60,687 nucleotides of DNA, taken from NCBI GenBank assembly GCA_016872605.1, contig VGZI01000016.1:1-60687 (forward strand), given 5' to 3'. The notes below the pieces were generated by a model. It was given only the letters and a program-made list of their open reading frames with translations. It had not been told where the DNA came from and did not search any database. Made by a program: the position numbers and the translations under genes. The stretch comes from Planctomycetota bacterium (GTDB lineage Bacteria; Planctomycetota; Planctomycetia; Gemmatales; Gemmataceae). Shown here piece after piece: positions 1 through 10,359 of the stretch; the first letter of the stretch is position 1; each line of letters opens with the position of its first letter.

Positions 1-3000
1 CAGCCATTGGCCTTGGCGACCGTCGCGGTTACAAGTGGTCCCGGCACCGGCGCGGCAGCGATCGAGCGAACGCAGGCAGGGTCCGGTCGGCCGACCGACG
101 TTTACACCGTCACGTTCTCGGGCGCCGCGTTCGCCGGCCAGGCGGTGTCGGCGATCACCGCGTCGACGAGCACGGCCGGCGCCAGTGTTGCCGTCAGCAA
201 GGTGGCCGACGGCGGCATCACCGCTATCGTCTCGCCGGGCGCCGCACTCTACCTTGACAGCGATCCGACGCACAACAACAGTTCCTTGAGCACTCCGGCC
301 ACGCAAACGCTTATTCTGAACGGCGCCGGTCCGAACAACGCCGGCGCCTTGCGCAACGTCAGCGGCAACAATACTTGGCAAGGACCAATCACGCTGCAAT
401 CCAGCAGCACCTTTGCCGCCGATGCGACGACGCAACTCACGGTCTCCGGCGTCGTGCGCGATCCGAGCCCGGCGCCGGTGCCGCCCGCCTCGGTCATTCC
501 GCCCGATGTCACCAAGATCGGCCAGGGCACGCTCGCGTTCTCCAACGCCAACACGTACACTGGCAACACGTTCATCAACAATGGCATCGTCAACATTCAA
601 AATGCCAACGCCCTGGGCGAAGCGAATTCGACGCAGCAGACCGTGGATGTCAGCGGCAGCGGTGGAACCTTCACCCTTAGTTTCACGGGCTTCCCGTGGC
701 TCTCCACCCCGGCGTTGCCCACGAACGTGAATGCGGCCTCTCTCGCCTTCGAACTCAATAACATTCTCACCAACACGTTGATCCCGGCCCTCGGCGGCGG
801 CAACGGGCGGGTCAGTGTCAATCTACTGTCCAACGGCAGCACCTTCGTCGTCACATTCACGAACGCGCTCAAGGGGAAGAACGTGCCCCTCCTGGTCGCT
901 CCCCAGGCAACGCAACTGGGCGGCGCCAGCGTGTCCACAGGTATGCTCCTGCCCGGTGGCGCCAGCAAGACCATCGTCGCCACCGGCGCCACCTTGCAAA
1001 TTCAGAACACCAACGAGAACGCCGGCAAACCGCTCGTTCTCAATGGCGCCGGCTTCAACAATCTCGGCGCTCTCCACAACCTCGCGGGCAACAACACCTG
1101 GAACGACCTGCCCATCACTCTGGGTTCCGACACGGCATTCGGCGCAAGCGCCGGTACTTTGGATATCACTCAGCCGATCGTCGACACAAATAGTTCCGGA
1201 GTCAATCAGAACTTCAAGGTCACCAAAGTCGGCGGCGGCACCGTGGAATTCAGCGGAAAGACCGGCACACTCGCCAGCGTTGTCGGCCAGGGTCTGGGCG
1301 GAAACATCACGTCGGTCGTCGGCGCTGCCGGCGTCGTCACCGTCACGACGTCGGTGGCCCACACGCTCGTCAGCGGAAACCTGGTCACGATCAACGGCAC
1401 TTCGACCGGCTTGGATGGGAACACCTACTTCGTCACCGTCGTGAATGCAACGCAATACCGGCTCGTCGGCGTCGGCACGACGCTTAACTCGAGCACCGGT
1501 ACGTGGAGCTACCCGGTCATCGTCACCACAACGGCGGCGGACAATAGTCTGAGAACCGGCGAATCGGTCATGGTCAATGCGGTTGCGGGCTTCGCCGCCG
1601 CCAACGGGACATTCCCGATCATCGCGATCGCGCCGAATCAGTTCGCACTTGCGGGCACAAGCGTCGCCGGCACGGCTACGCCCAATACCGGCGTTTGGAG
1701 CATCGGCAATAACTACACCGGCTTGACCGATGTCCATCAGGGTACGCTGCAGCTCAACGTTACCAATCCGGTCAATCCGGCCGTCGCCAGTCCTTCGCTT
1801 GCCGTGTTGAGAGACCTGCAAGTCGGCGATGCGACTCCGGTCGGCCAGGTGCACACTCTCGATCTTTCGACCTTCAACTACGGGAATCAATTCACGCTCG
1901 CATACAACAGCAGCCCCGCTTCGGCGCCGATCACCTACTACACGAATCCGACGTTCGCGGCGGCCCTGATTCAAACGACGCTGAATGGCTTGTCGACAAT
2001 CGGTGGGCTCGCGACGCCAGGATCGTTGACGGTAACTCCGCAGGGCGGCGGCATTTTCGCAATCACGTTTGGCGGCAGTCTCGCCGGCGCGATCGCTTTC
2101 ACGCCGATCACCGCTCACAACAACACGACGTCGGCCGATAGAAACTCGACCCAATCGTCGCCCGGCGCCGCGTTCGCGCTCAACTCGGCGATCGCTCAAC
2201 TCCTGCAGAGCAACCAGATCGCGACGACGTCAGCCGTCACCGTCAATAGCGACGGCTTGTTCGACATCAACGCTCAGGTGCAGCGCATTGCTCAGCTCAG
2301 CGTCAATCGTGGCACAACGACCACCAACGCCGCCGCCACCGGGGCCGGCACACTTAACGTGATCGGGACGAACGGCATCAGCCTTACGGGCGGCGCAACG
2401 TTGACGACGCAAGGAACCGGCAGCCAGGTCAACGTCACTGGGCCTCTGACGGCCAATGCCAGCAACGTGCTCACGCCTGGAGTGAATAGTCAGGTCAATG
2501 TCACCGGAACGATGACCGCAACCTCCAGTACGCTAGGGGACTCGGGGACAGGCACAGGAAGCCAGATCAATGTCATCGGCACGCTGACCTCCAACGCCAG
2601 CACGTTCACCGAGTCGGCCGGCGCCAGCCAGATCAATGTCACCGGCACTTTCAACGCCAACGCCAACACGGTGGTCACCTTGGCGGGGGCGAACACGCAG
2701 GTCAATGTTACGGGCCCGCTGAACGAAACCGACGCGACATTTACGGCCTCCGGCGCCAGCAGCCGGATCACTGTCGACGGCGTGCTGAACATGACCGGCG
2801 GCACGATCAACCTCCAACATGCCACCAGTCAGCTCGTGCTGGGCGCCAATGGCAGCGTGACGGCAACGTCCAACGCGGGCGGCCCCGCCACCGTCTCCGG
2901 CGCAGGCGCGTTCGCCCTGAACGGCAACGACCGCACCTTTACGGTCAATGATGGCACGAACACCACGGATCTGCTCGTCGGCGCCAAGATTACCGGAACT

Positions 3001-6000
3001 GGCACGGAGAAGCTTGTCAAGACGGGGCCCGGACGCCTTGAGCTCGGCGCTGTCAACACCTACACGGGTTTGACTCAAATCGTCAACGGAGACGTGCAGG
3101 TCGATGGCGGCGCGCAGATTGCCGGCGTGGAATTCAACGGCGCCAACCCGAACGAGGCGAGCTTGAGCGGCAACGGCACGGTCGGCGCCGTCACCATGGC
3201 CTCGGGCGCCAAGGGAACCGTCAGCCCCGGCATCAACACCGCGGGGAATCACACCGGCTCGCTGACAACCACCAGCGATGTGACCTGGAATAACAACGCC
3301 AAGTTCTCGGTCGATCTCGCCTACAACACGGGCACGAGCACCCCCAGCAACGATGTTCTCCACGTCACCGGCAACCTGACCCTCAATGACGCTCGGCTCA
3401 CGGGCACGGCGACGCTGGGCATTCCGCTCAATCAACCGTATACCATCGCCAACTACACAGGGACGCTCACCGGTTTCTTCACCGGCAGCCTTGGCCAAAT
3501 CGCGCAAGGCGGCGCTGTATTTATCAGCGGGCAAAAGTTCCAGGTCGATTACGGGACGCGCAGCAACAGCGCCATTGTGCTGACCCGCGTGTTACAAGTT
3601 CTGCAATCGCTCAGCTTGGCCGCCGTCCCCGCGGCGTCGAACTACGGGCAAGCGGTAGTCTTCAAGGCAACGGCTCAGCCTGAGAACGGCGCGGGCGTGT
3701 TTCCGACCGGCCTGGTAGTGGATTTCGTACTCGACGCCGGGCCGAACCAGATCACGCAGACGGGCGTTCCCGTGAATACAACCACGGGCGAGGCGTTCTT
3801 CGATCCGCAAACGCTGGCTGGCTTCACGCTATCCCGCAGTTCACACACGGTCGACGCAACGTTCCGCGACACGAACTCGCCGGCCATCTATCAAGGCCCG
3901 GTGAACGCCTCGCAGTTCTCGTACACCGTGAACAAGAGTGATGTCGGCGTCGGCGTGTCGTCCTCGCCGCTCGTTACGACCTCGACGCCGATCTACGGCC
4001 AGCCGACCACGGTGACGGCGACTATCACACCCGCGCCAGCGCCGGTGACAGCCTATGCGTCCAATCCGACAAACACGGCGACGTTCAATCTCGACGGCGG
4101 CGGCGGGCTCCGTACCTTCACCGGGCCGGTTACGCACAGCATCCAACTCGTCGGATTCTCGAACGCTCAGCAGTTCACGCTCACTTATGGCGGCACGGCA
4201 GTTGGACCGATCACCTACAGCAGCACGCAAGCGACGACGGCAGCCAACATCCAGACGCTACTGAACACGCCGGCAATTCTCGGCGCCGGCAAGTCGGTGG
4301 CCGTCAACACCACCGCGGCGGTCGATGTCTTCAGCCTCACCTTCGGCGGCGGGTTGGCGAACACCAACGGCGCCTACATGACCGGCGCCCCCGTCGGCGC
4401 CCCAGCGGGTCGCTCCGTCAACGCAAACCTTCTGACGGCATCGTGGACGATTCCAATCAGCGTGCTCGATGTCAGCGCCGGGCACGCGCTCCAGGTTTCC
4501 TACGACGGCGACACCAACTACAACCAAAGCCCAGCGCCGACCAACTTTACCCTGCCCGTGTTCGTCGATGGCTCGAACGTCGAATTCCGATTCAGCCCGC
4601 CGGGGATTTATCCGCCGAACCATTCCGAACTGGGACAGAACGCTTCCTTCTACGTCGTGGTGTCGCCACAGGCCGCCGGCTCGAGCGGCGTGCCGCAGGG
4701 AACCGTCAACTTCTACGACAACCTCACGACAAGCCCGCCGCTCAACGCCAGCCCGGTCGCGCTCGTGAACGGCGTGGCGACCTTCCAGACCGCCGCCCTC
4801 GCAGCCGGTCCGCACAACATCGTTGCCGTCTTCACGCCGAGCAACAGCAACTACACAGGCAACTCCAAGACGACGTCCTTCACGGTCGATCCAGCACAGA
4901 CCACCGTTACGTTCGACCAGGTCAATCCGACCACGCCGACCTATGGCAACTCCGTCGCATTCACCATCAAAGTGACGCCGCAGGATCCGGGCTTCCCGAC
5001 CGGAACGTTCGGTTCCCCCGCCGGCACGGTCACGCTGTGGAAAAACGCGGTGGGAACATCGACTTCCGATCCAAACTACCTAGGAACGGGATCACTCAAT
5101 GCCGTCACCGGCAAGACCACGATCACCACGGTTCCCGGCGCCTTGCCTCAGGGTGACCTGACGATCATCGCACATTACGTCGGATCAACGTCCTTCGCTG
5201 CCAACGATGGAACCCTGTCGCCGCTTCTACACGTGAATCCGGCCACGACGAACACGGGGCTCTCGGCGAGTCCGAGCAGCGGCGCCGTCTACGGGCAGAA
5301 TGTCACGCTCGTCGCGACGATCACGTCCCCCGCCGGGACGCCACCGGCCGGCAGTACGGTCACCTTCTGGGATGGGCCCGTAAATACCGGCATCAACCTC
5401 GGCACACGGTTCACCGACAGCCTGGGCCGAGCGACGCTGGTTACCAACGCATTGTCCGTGGGCAACCATCCGCAGATCAATGCCGTCTTCACGGATACCG
5501 TCGACACGAATTTCGACACCAGCACCGGCACGATCCTGAACTATTCCGTCGGTCAAGCGCCCACCAAGATCGTCATGGGCGCTACGCCGTCCGCCGGATC
5601 CAACTACGGGATGCAGGTCACGTTCACTGCAACGGTTTCAGCCGATACGCCTGGCTCCGGCTTGCCGACCGACGGCACGGTTGTCTTCACCGATTCTGTC
5701 ATTGGATTCTTGGGCAATGGAACCTTGGGCGCCGGCGGCGTTTACAGTTACCAGACAACGTCTACCCAGTTGACGGTCGGTTTCCACACGATTACGGCGA
5801 GTTTCTCCGGCGACACGAACCTGCAGAACAAGACCGGGCAGCTCACCAACTACAACGTGCAGCCGGCCGTGACGACAGTTTCCTTGTTGCAGTCCTCGAA
5901 CCTTAACGCGGTATACGGAGAGGCCGTACAGTTCAGCGCGACCATTTCGGCCATTGGCGGCGCTCCGGCTCCCACCAGCGGCGTCGTGACGTTCAAGAAC

Positions 6001-8634
6001 GGCGCGACCGTTCTCGGTACGGCAAACCTCACGGGTACGAATGTCGCTGTCTACACGATCATGACCAACCCACCGCAACTGGCCGTCGGCAACGGACATC
6101 AAATCACAGCGACCTTCGGCGGGTTCGGTCCGAACTACAGTGCCAGCCCCCAGTCGGCCGCAATCTCGCAAAACGTCGCGGCGGCCGACACCGATATTCC
6201 AGCGCTCACATTCACGTCGTCGCCGATCAATCCGGGCGTCGGACAGACCGTGACGATTTCGGCCATCGTTGTCGCATTGCCCAATAGCGTCGCGAACGTA
6301 AACGCCGGCACGGTGACGTTTGTCGATACCACAACGGGCTTGACGCTGGGCGGCGGACCTGCCACCGTGTCCGTGTCGGGTTTCGCAAGCGTGACGACCA
6401 CTTTCGCCACGACCGGCCCGCATGTGATCACGGCCAAGTACAACGGCTTCTCGCCCAATTTCAACGCGAGCCCGACACGAACTATCTCGTCCAACGTCAA
6501 CGTTTTGCGGGCGACCTCCGTCAATGTTAGTGCCGTCGCCAACACGTTTGGCCAGAATCTGGTCTACACCCTGACCGTGACCAGCCCGCAAGGCGGCGTC
6601 CCCACGGGCACGGTGACGCTGAAGGAAGGCGCCACGACGCTTGGAAACGTCGGAACGCTCGCAAACGTCGGCGGCGTCGCCACGACCACCATCACGGTTC
6701 CTGGCGGTGTTCTGAATGCCGGCCCGCACACGCTCACGTTCACCTATCACGATACGTCCGTCCCGCCCGTTTACGCAGACGGCGTCACCACGCTCAACCC
6801 GCAAACCGTCGCGCCGTCCGGCACGGCGATCACCTTCACGCCGGCCCCGCAAACCACGGCTATCTACGGGACCACGGTCACCTACGCCGGCGTGGTCAGA
6901 ACCACTGTCAATCAATCGATCAACCTGAACGGCCAAACCCATAACAGCACGCTGATCGACGGGCTCTCGAGTACAGCCCAGCTCGGCGTCGGCATGTCGG
7001 TCACCGGCACTGGCATCCCTGCCAACACCGCCATTGCCTCGATTGGCAGCCCAACGTCAATCACGTTAACCACGGCGGCGACCACGACGGCCGCCACCGC
7101 GCTCACCTTCGGCGGAATTAACCCGACGGCCGGCACGGTCACGCTCAAGGACGCCACCACGAACACGACGCTGGGAACGTTCAACCTGAGCGGCAGCAAC
7201 GCGTTCAACTTCCCGAGTGTTTCCTTGCCGCTCAATGTTAACGCCGGCGCGCACTCGATCACCGCGACCTTCACGCCGGGCAGCGCGAACTACAATGCAA
7301 GCCCGGCGGCGCGCTCACCGTTGACGATCAGCGCCGCCCAAACGCAGATCGCCGCGGCGCCGATCTCTTCGGTTACCTCCGGTCCGCTCGGCGGGTCCTA
7401 CTTCGGTCAGCAAGTCAAGTTCACAGCGACGGTGACCGCGACGAACTCGCCGGCGACTCCGACCGGCGGCACCGTGTCGTTCTTCCTCAACGGCTCAACG
7501 ACGCCCATGGGCACCGTGGCGCTAGGCGCCGGCGGCATCGCTGAATTCACAACGACGCCGACGGGACTGCCGGTGAATACGACCACCGGCAACAAGATCA
7601 CGGCCAGGTACAACGGCTCAACGAATTTCCAGGCCAACACTGTGGTTTCGCCGCAGCGGACGCAGTTCGTCAGCAAGGCCGAGACGGGTGTCACGATCAC
7701 GCCGACGTCAGCGAGCATTGTCTTCGGGCAATCGGTGACGTTCACGGCTGTCGTCAGCGTGTCCAGCCCAGGATCGCCAGGGACGGTGCCGACGACCGGC
7801 GCGACCGTCTCCTTCTACAACGGCGCGAGCACGACTCCGATCACCGGGACGTTGACACTCGTTTCGGCGACCGCCCCGGTGACCTATCGCTTCACGACCA
7901 GCGCGTTGCCCGCGAGCGCCACGCCGCATTCGATTACCGCGAAGTACAGTGGCGTCGGGAACTTCGCGGCCAGCCCGGCTTCCAACGCGGCATCCGTGAC
8001 CGTTGCCCAGAGCGGAAGCACCGTGCGACTGACGGCTTCGCCGACCGTGCTCGCCACCGACAAAATCAACACGTTCACGGTCGTCGTCACGCGCACCACG
8101 GGCTCCGGCACCATTACGGCAGCCCCCGCAATGGTAACCATCAACGACTTCGGCAACCCGATCGGCACCGCCACGCTGGTCTCCTCGACCACATCGACGG
8201 CAACGTACCGTTACACCGCGCCGGCCAATTCGCTCGCCGATGGGCCGCATCAAATTACCGCGGTCTACAGCGGCAATACCAATGTCGCCGGCAATACCAG
8301 CAACCTGATCCCCCAAGTCGTCCACAAGTTCAGCAGCCTTGCCCTCGTCGCATCCGCGAGCCCGATGGCGACTCTCCCAGTCACCTTCACGGCCACGTTG
8401 ACCGGCCTGAACGGCGTTCCGATTGGGCCCGGCGCCCAGGTCACCTTCACGATCAACGGCCAGACTTTCACCGCCACGACCAATGCCAGCGGCGTCGCCA
8501 AGGTAACCTACACGTTCTCTACCGCTGGGACCTACAAGATCACGGCGGTGTTCGCTACGGACGGCATCTACAACGGCGTGACGAACACGCTGACGACCAT
8601 CGTCCAACCGAAGGTGTCCGGACGCCTCGTGTAA
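1..8634 (+). CDS. Giant secreted adhesin-like protein, 5' end cut by window edge
   Basis: The frame is open from base 1 to the TAA at 8632, about 2,877 codons, so the true start lies upstream. The N-terminal third carries autotransporter-associated beta-strand repeats (motifs such as NTYTGNTFINNG and NTYTGLTQIVNGDV) and a run of short NVTGxxxx turns around residues 800-930, which suggests a beta-solenoid. From about residue 1190 to the end there are roughly fifteen Ig-like modules of about 95 residues with the signature GxVTFxD...LGxxxL...GxHxITAxYxGDxNF, like bacterial Big_3-type repeats. A different module (FxLxFxG...IxY...IQxxL...FxxTFGGxLA) appears about three times. There is no autotransporter barrel or sorting signal at the C-terminus. 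The likely role is extracellular surface structure or adhesion, which is inference. It is rich in Thr, Gly, Asn and Val and almost free of Cys. Confidence 0.85.
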   Translation, partial: QPLALATVAVTSGPGTGAAAIERTQAGSGRPTDVYTVTFSGAAFAGQAVSAITASTSTAGASVAVSKVADGGITAIVSPGAALYLDSDPTHNNSSLSTPATQTLILNGAGPNNAGALRNVSGNNTWQGPITLQSSSTFAADATTQLTVSGVVRDPSPAPVPPASVIPPDVTKIGQGTLAFSNANTYTGNTFINNGIVNIQNANALGEANSTQQTVDVSGSGGTFTLSFTGFPWLSTPALPTNVNAASLAFELNNILTNTLIPALGGGNGRVSVNLLSNGSTFVVTFTNALKGKNVPLLVAPQATQLGGASVSTGMLLPGGASKTIVATGATLQIQNTNENAGKPLVLNGAGFNNLGALHNLAGNNTWNDLPITLGSDTAFGASAGTLDITQPIVDTNSSGVNQNFKVTKVGGGTVEFSGKTGTLASVVGQGLGGNITSVVGAAGVVTVTTSVAHTLVSGNLVTINGTSTGLDGNTYFVTVVNATQYRLVGVGTTLNSSTGTWSYPVIVTTTAADNSLRTGESVMVNAVAGFAAANGTFPIIAIAPNQFALAGTSVAGTATPNTGVWSIGNNYTGLTDVHQGTLQLNVTNPVNPAVASPSLAVLRDLQVGDATPVGQVHTLDLSTFNYGNQFTLAYNSSPASAPITYYTNPTFAAALIQTTLNGLSTIGGLATPGSLTVTPQGGGIFAITFGGSLAGAIAFTPITAHNNTTSADRNSTQSSPGAAFALNSAIAQLLQSNQIATTSAVTVNSDGLFDINAQVQRIAQLSVNRGTTTTNAAATGAGTLNVIGTNGISLTGGATLTTQGTGSQVNVTGPLTANASNVLTPGVNSQVNVTGTMTATSSTLGDSGTGTGSQINVIGTLTSNASTFTESAGASQINVTGTFNANANTVVTLAGANTQVNVTGPLNETDATFTASGASSRITVDGVLNMTGGTINLQHATSQLVLGANGSVTATSNAGGPATVSGAGAFALNGNDRTFTVNDGTNTTDLLVGAKITGTGTEKLVKTGPGRLELGAVNTYTGLTQIVNGDVQVDGGAQIAGVEFNGANPNEASLSGNGTVGAVTMASGAKGTVSPGINTAGNHTGSLTTTSDVTWNNNAKFSVDLAYNTGTSTPSNDVLHVTGNLTLNDARLTGTATLGIPLNQPYTIANYTGTLTGFFTGSLGQIAQGGAVFISGQKFQVDYGTRSNSAIVLTRVLQVLQSLSLAAVPAASNYGQAVVFKATAQPENGAGVFPTGLVVDFVLDAGPNQITQTGVPVNTTTGEAFFDPQTLAGFTLSRSSHTVDATFRDTNSPAIYQGPVNASQFSYTVNKSDVGVGVSSSPLVTTSTPIYGQPTTVTATITPAPAPVTAYASNPTNTATFNLDGGGGLRTFTGPVTHSIQLVGFSNAQQFTLTYGGTAVGPITYSSTQATTAANIQTLLNTPAILGAGKSVAVNTTAAVDVFSLTFGGGLANTNGAYMTGAPVGAPAGRSVNANLLTASWTIPISVLDVSAGHALQVSYDGDTNYNQSPAPTNFTLPVFVDGSNVEFRFSPPGIYPPNHSELGQNASFYVVVSPQAAGSSGVPQGTVNFYDNLTTSPPLNASPVALVNGVATFQTAALAAGPHNIVAVFTPSNSNYTGNSKTTSFTVDPAQTTVTFDQVNPTTPTYGNSVAFTIKVTPQDPGFPTGTFGSPAGTVTLWKNAVGTSTSDPNYLGTGSLNAVTGKTTITTVPGALPQGDLTIIAHYVGSTSFAANDGTLSPLLHVNPATTNTGLSASPSSGAVYGQNVTLVATITSPAGTPPAGSTVTFWDGPVNTGINLGTRFTDSLGRATLVTNALSVGNHPQINAVFTDTVDTNFDTSTGTILNYSVGQAPTKIVMGATPSAGSNYGMQVTFTATVSADTPGSGLPTDGTVVFTDSVIGFLGNGTLGAGGVYSYQTTSTQLTVGFHTITASFSGDTNLQNKTGQLTNYNVQPAVTTVSLLQSSNLNAVYGEAVQFSATISAIGGAPAPTSGVVTFKNGATVLGTANLTGTNVAVYTIMTNPPQLAVGNGHQITATFGGFGPNYSASPQSAAISQNVAAADTDIPALTFTSSPINPGVGQTVTISAIVVALPNSVANVNAGTVTFVDTTTGLTLGGGPATVSVSGFASVTTTFATTGPHVITAKYNGFSPNFNASPTRTISSNVNVLRATSVNVSAVANTFGQNLVYTLTVTSPQGGVPTGTVTLKEGATTLGNVGTLANVGGVATTTITVPGGVLNAGPHTLTFTYHDTSVPPVYADGVTTLNPQTVAPSGTAITFTPAPQTTAIYGTTVTYAGVVRTTVNQSINLNGQTHNSTLIDGLSSTAQLGVGMSVTGTGIPANTAIASIGSPTSITLTTAATTTAATALTFGGINPTAGTVTLKDATTNTTLGTFNLSGSNAFNFPSVSLPLNVNAGAHSITATFTPGSANYNASPAARSPLTISAAQTQIAAAPISSVTSGPLGGSYFGQQVKFTATVTATNSPATPTGGTVSFFLNGSTTPMGTVALGAGGIAEFTTTPTGLPVNTTTGNKITARYNGSTNFQANTVVSPQRTQFVSKAETGVTITPTSASIVFGQSVTFTAVVSVSSPGSPGTVPTTGATVSFYNGASTTPITGTLTLVSATAPVTYRFTTSALPASATPHSITAKYSGVGNFAASPASNAASVTVAQSGSTVRLTASPTVLATDKINTFTVVVTRTTGSGTITAAPAMVTINDFGNPIGTATLVSSTTSTATYRYTAPANSLADGPHQITAVYSGNTNVAGNTSNLIPQVVHKFSSLALVASASPMATLPVTFTATLTGLNGVPIGPGAQVTFTINGQTFTATTNASGVAKVTYTFSTAGTYKITAVFATDGIYNGVTNTLTTIVQPKVSGRLV

Positions 8635-8679
8635 TTCGGTTCTTCGTTGGGGCGAGCGGCACGTGATAACATACCTGCC

Positions 8680-8703
8680 GTAGCGTGGACTTCAGTCCAC
8701 GCT
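8680..8703. repeat. REP-like palindrome, family B
   Basis: A short perfect palindrome built on AGCGTGGACTTCAGTCCACG. The same element occurs as a head-to-head pair at 27785-27846. It lies just after the adhesin stop codon and could fold in the 3' end of that transcript. Confidence 0.7.
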
Positions 8704-8750
8704 TCATACTTTTCGATCCGCGGGCGGGTAAATCAAGTCCTGCCGCTCGC

Positions 8751-8785
8751 CTTAGCGCCCGCTTGGCGCCGCCTGGGCGCTAGAC
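8751..8785. repeat. REP-like palindrome, family A
   Basis: An imperfect palindrome with arms TTAGCGCCC and GGGCGCTA around GGCGCC. Related copies are at 11881, 12525, 52650, 54452 and 58210, all intergenic. Confidence 0.7.
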
Positions 8786-8940
8786 GAAGAAGCAACGTCA
8801 ATCTGGCGAATCTATCCCGCCTGGAACGCAGTCGCGTGGCACTATTCTTGGCCTGCATTCGTTTTTTTTTTAACTTTCCCGGCGTTGCCCGGTAGAATTG
8901 CATGCCGATGCGAGACCATTTCCGCTCGGCGTTCGCTTAG

Positions 8941-9022
8941 GTCAGGAGTTTCGCCGGCGAGCTTGCTTGACGTGAATGGTGATCCGTTCCCGTCGAGCAA
9001 TCTCGCCGGCGAAACTCCGACG
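8941..9022. repeat. Inverted repeat upstream of the HtrA-like gene
   Basis: Arms of about 27 bases with a perfect 17-base core (GGAGTTTCGCCGGCGAG, 8945-8961, against its complement at 9002-9018) are separated by about 40 bases. It ends about 75 bases before the protease start, so it could shape the 5' leader. The rest of the 460-base gap from 8635 holds the two palindromes above and no convincing gene. Confidence 0.6.
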
Positions 9023-9096
9023 GGAAGCTACCAAATCATCTGAACGATGCGCGACAAGGCTGTCCATCGCTCGTCTACCGCGAGTGGAGTTGTTCC

Positions 9097-10221
9097 ATGC
9101 AACGTGCAGCCTTGGCCGCCTTCGTCGGCGCACTGGTGTTCTTCGGCACCGGTGTTTTTGTCCATATCCCGCTGCAGATCAGCGCCCAACAGCGCGACGG
9201 TGCAGCGCCCGCCGGCGATTCGTTCGCCCAGCTCAGCGATCGGTTTGAGAACGTCGTCAGCAAGGTCGTGCCCGCTGTTGTGTCCGTGGAGGCCGTCAAG
9301 CCGCCCAAGGGGAATGCAGGGCCAAAGACCAAGGCCCAAGAGGAGTCTGGCTCCGGCGTGATTGTCAAGAGTCCGGTGCGGGCTGGCCACTTTGTCATCA
9401 CCAATAATCACGTCGTCATGCACTCGAAGCCCGAGCAGATTACCGTGCAGCTTTTCGACGGCAGGGTGTTCCGGCCGGCGGCGGTGCACTCCGATCCAGA
9501 AAGCGATCTCGCCATTCTCGCCATTGACAGCCCGCAAGCGCTGCCGACCGCGACGCTGGGCAACAGCGATCATGCCCGCGTCGGCCGCTGGGTGCTCGCT
9601 ATCGGCAGTCCCTTTGGGCTGAATCAATCGGTGTCGCACGGCATCATCAGCGCTCGCGATCGCGGACAGGTGACGCTGGGCAACACCATTCGCATCAAAG
9701 AGTTTCTGCAAACGGATGCCGCCATCAATCCGGGCTCCAGCGGCGGGCCGCTCGTCGACCTTCATGGCGAAGTTATCGGCATTAACACGGCCATCGCGTC
9801 GCACAACGGATCCAACAGCGGAGTCGCCTTCAGTATCCCCTCCAACCTCGTCAAACGCGTCATGAATCAGCTGCTCCAACAAGGGGCCGTGCAGCGCGGC
9901 TATCTCGGCATGCAACTCGTGCTCACCTTCGAGGCACGCGAGGCGCTCAATCTCGGCCTCGATCGCGTTCGCGGCGCGTTGGTCGAGAAAGTCTACCCGG
10001 GCACTCCGGCGTCCGAGTGTGGGCTTCAAGCCAATGATGTGATCCTGCAAGTCGAAAACATCTCCATCCGAAATGAGAATCATCTGATCAACCTGGTGAG
10101 CAGTCTAAAACCTGGTCAGCGGATTCAACTGCACGTCTGGCGCAACCGCGCGACGACCACGCTGGATGCCACCGTCGGCGATTGGGCCAAAGCACAGGCC
10201 CGCTTCCGCACGGATGAATAA
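9097..10221 (+). CDS. HtrA/DegP-like trypsin-type serine protease with PDZ domain
   Basis: A 374-residue exported protease, expected to degrade or refold damaged envelope proteins. An N-terminal hydrophobic segment (residues 4-24) looks like a signal peptide or anchor. The trypsin fold follows, with catalytic His105 in NNHVVMH, Asp137 in DPESDLAIL and Ser215 in NPGSSGGP. A single PDZ domain (about 255-360) has LGMQL at its start and PGTPASECGLQANDVI inside. The length fits one-PDZ DegS/DegP-like planctomycete proteins. ATG at 9097 is preceded by a GGAG-like site at about 9 bases. It is followed at 10229 by a palindrome and then by the YXWGXW gene on the same strand. The triad is intact. The exact orthologue (DegP, DegQ or DegS) cannot be decided. 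Confidence 0.93.
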   Translation: MQRAALAAFVGALVFFGTGVFVHIPLQISAQQRDGAAPAGDSFAQLSDRFENVVSKVVPAVVSVEAVKPPKGNAGPKTKAQEESGSGVIVKSPVRAGHFVITNNHVVMHSKPEQITVQLFDGRVFRPAAVHSDPESDLAILAIDSPQALPTATLGNSDHARVGRWVLAIGSPFGLNQSVSHGIISARDRGQVTLGNTIRIKEFLQTDAAINPGSSGGPLVDLHGEVIGINTAIASHNGSNSGVAFSIPSNLVKRVMNQLLQQGAVQRGYLGMQLVLTFEAREALNLGLDRVRGALVEKVYPGTPASECGLQANDVILQVENISIRNENHLINLVSSLKPGQRIQLHVWRNRATTTLDATVGDWAKAQARFRTDE

Positions 10222-10228
10222 GTCAGAG

Positions 10229-10266
10229 AAGCCCAGGGGTGAGGTACTCCGAACCCCTGGGATCCC
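10229..10266. repeat. REP-like palindrome, family D
   Basis: The element AAGCCCAGGGGTGAGGTACT followed by CCGAACCCCTGGG matches a long perfect palindrome at 39305-39364 and a diverged copy at 60116-60180. It lies 8 bases after the HtrA-like stop codon. Confidence 0.65.
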
Positions 10267-10359
10267 ACAGGCTCTTCCATCAACTCCCCTGGTATTTCCC
10301 AGTCAGCGCTGCTAGAAGCGGCATTGGTCGCCCGCACGTTGTCCAAGGAGATACACTCG

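Noticed and set aside
823..2199. Long minus-strand reading frame (458 codons) opposite the adhesin, and similar ones at 5638-6942 and 7708-8607
   Set aside because: Arg/Asp/Gly-rich composition typical of antisense frames in high-GC repeat DNA; no domain, no ribosome site, and fully opposite a clear gene.
9028..10083. Minus-strand frame of 351 codons opposite the HtrA-like gene
   Set aside because: The plus strand encodes an intact catalytic triad and PDZ domain; the antisense frame has no recognisable motif.
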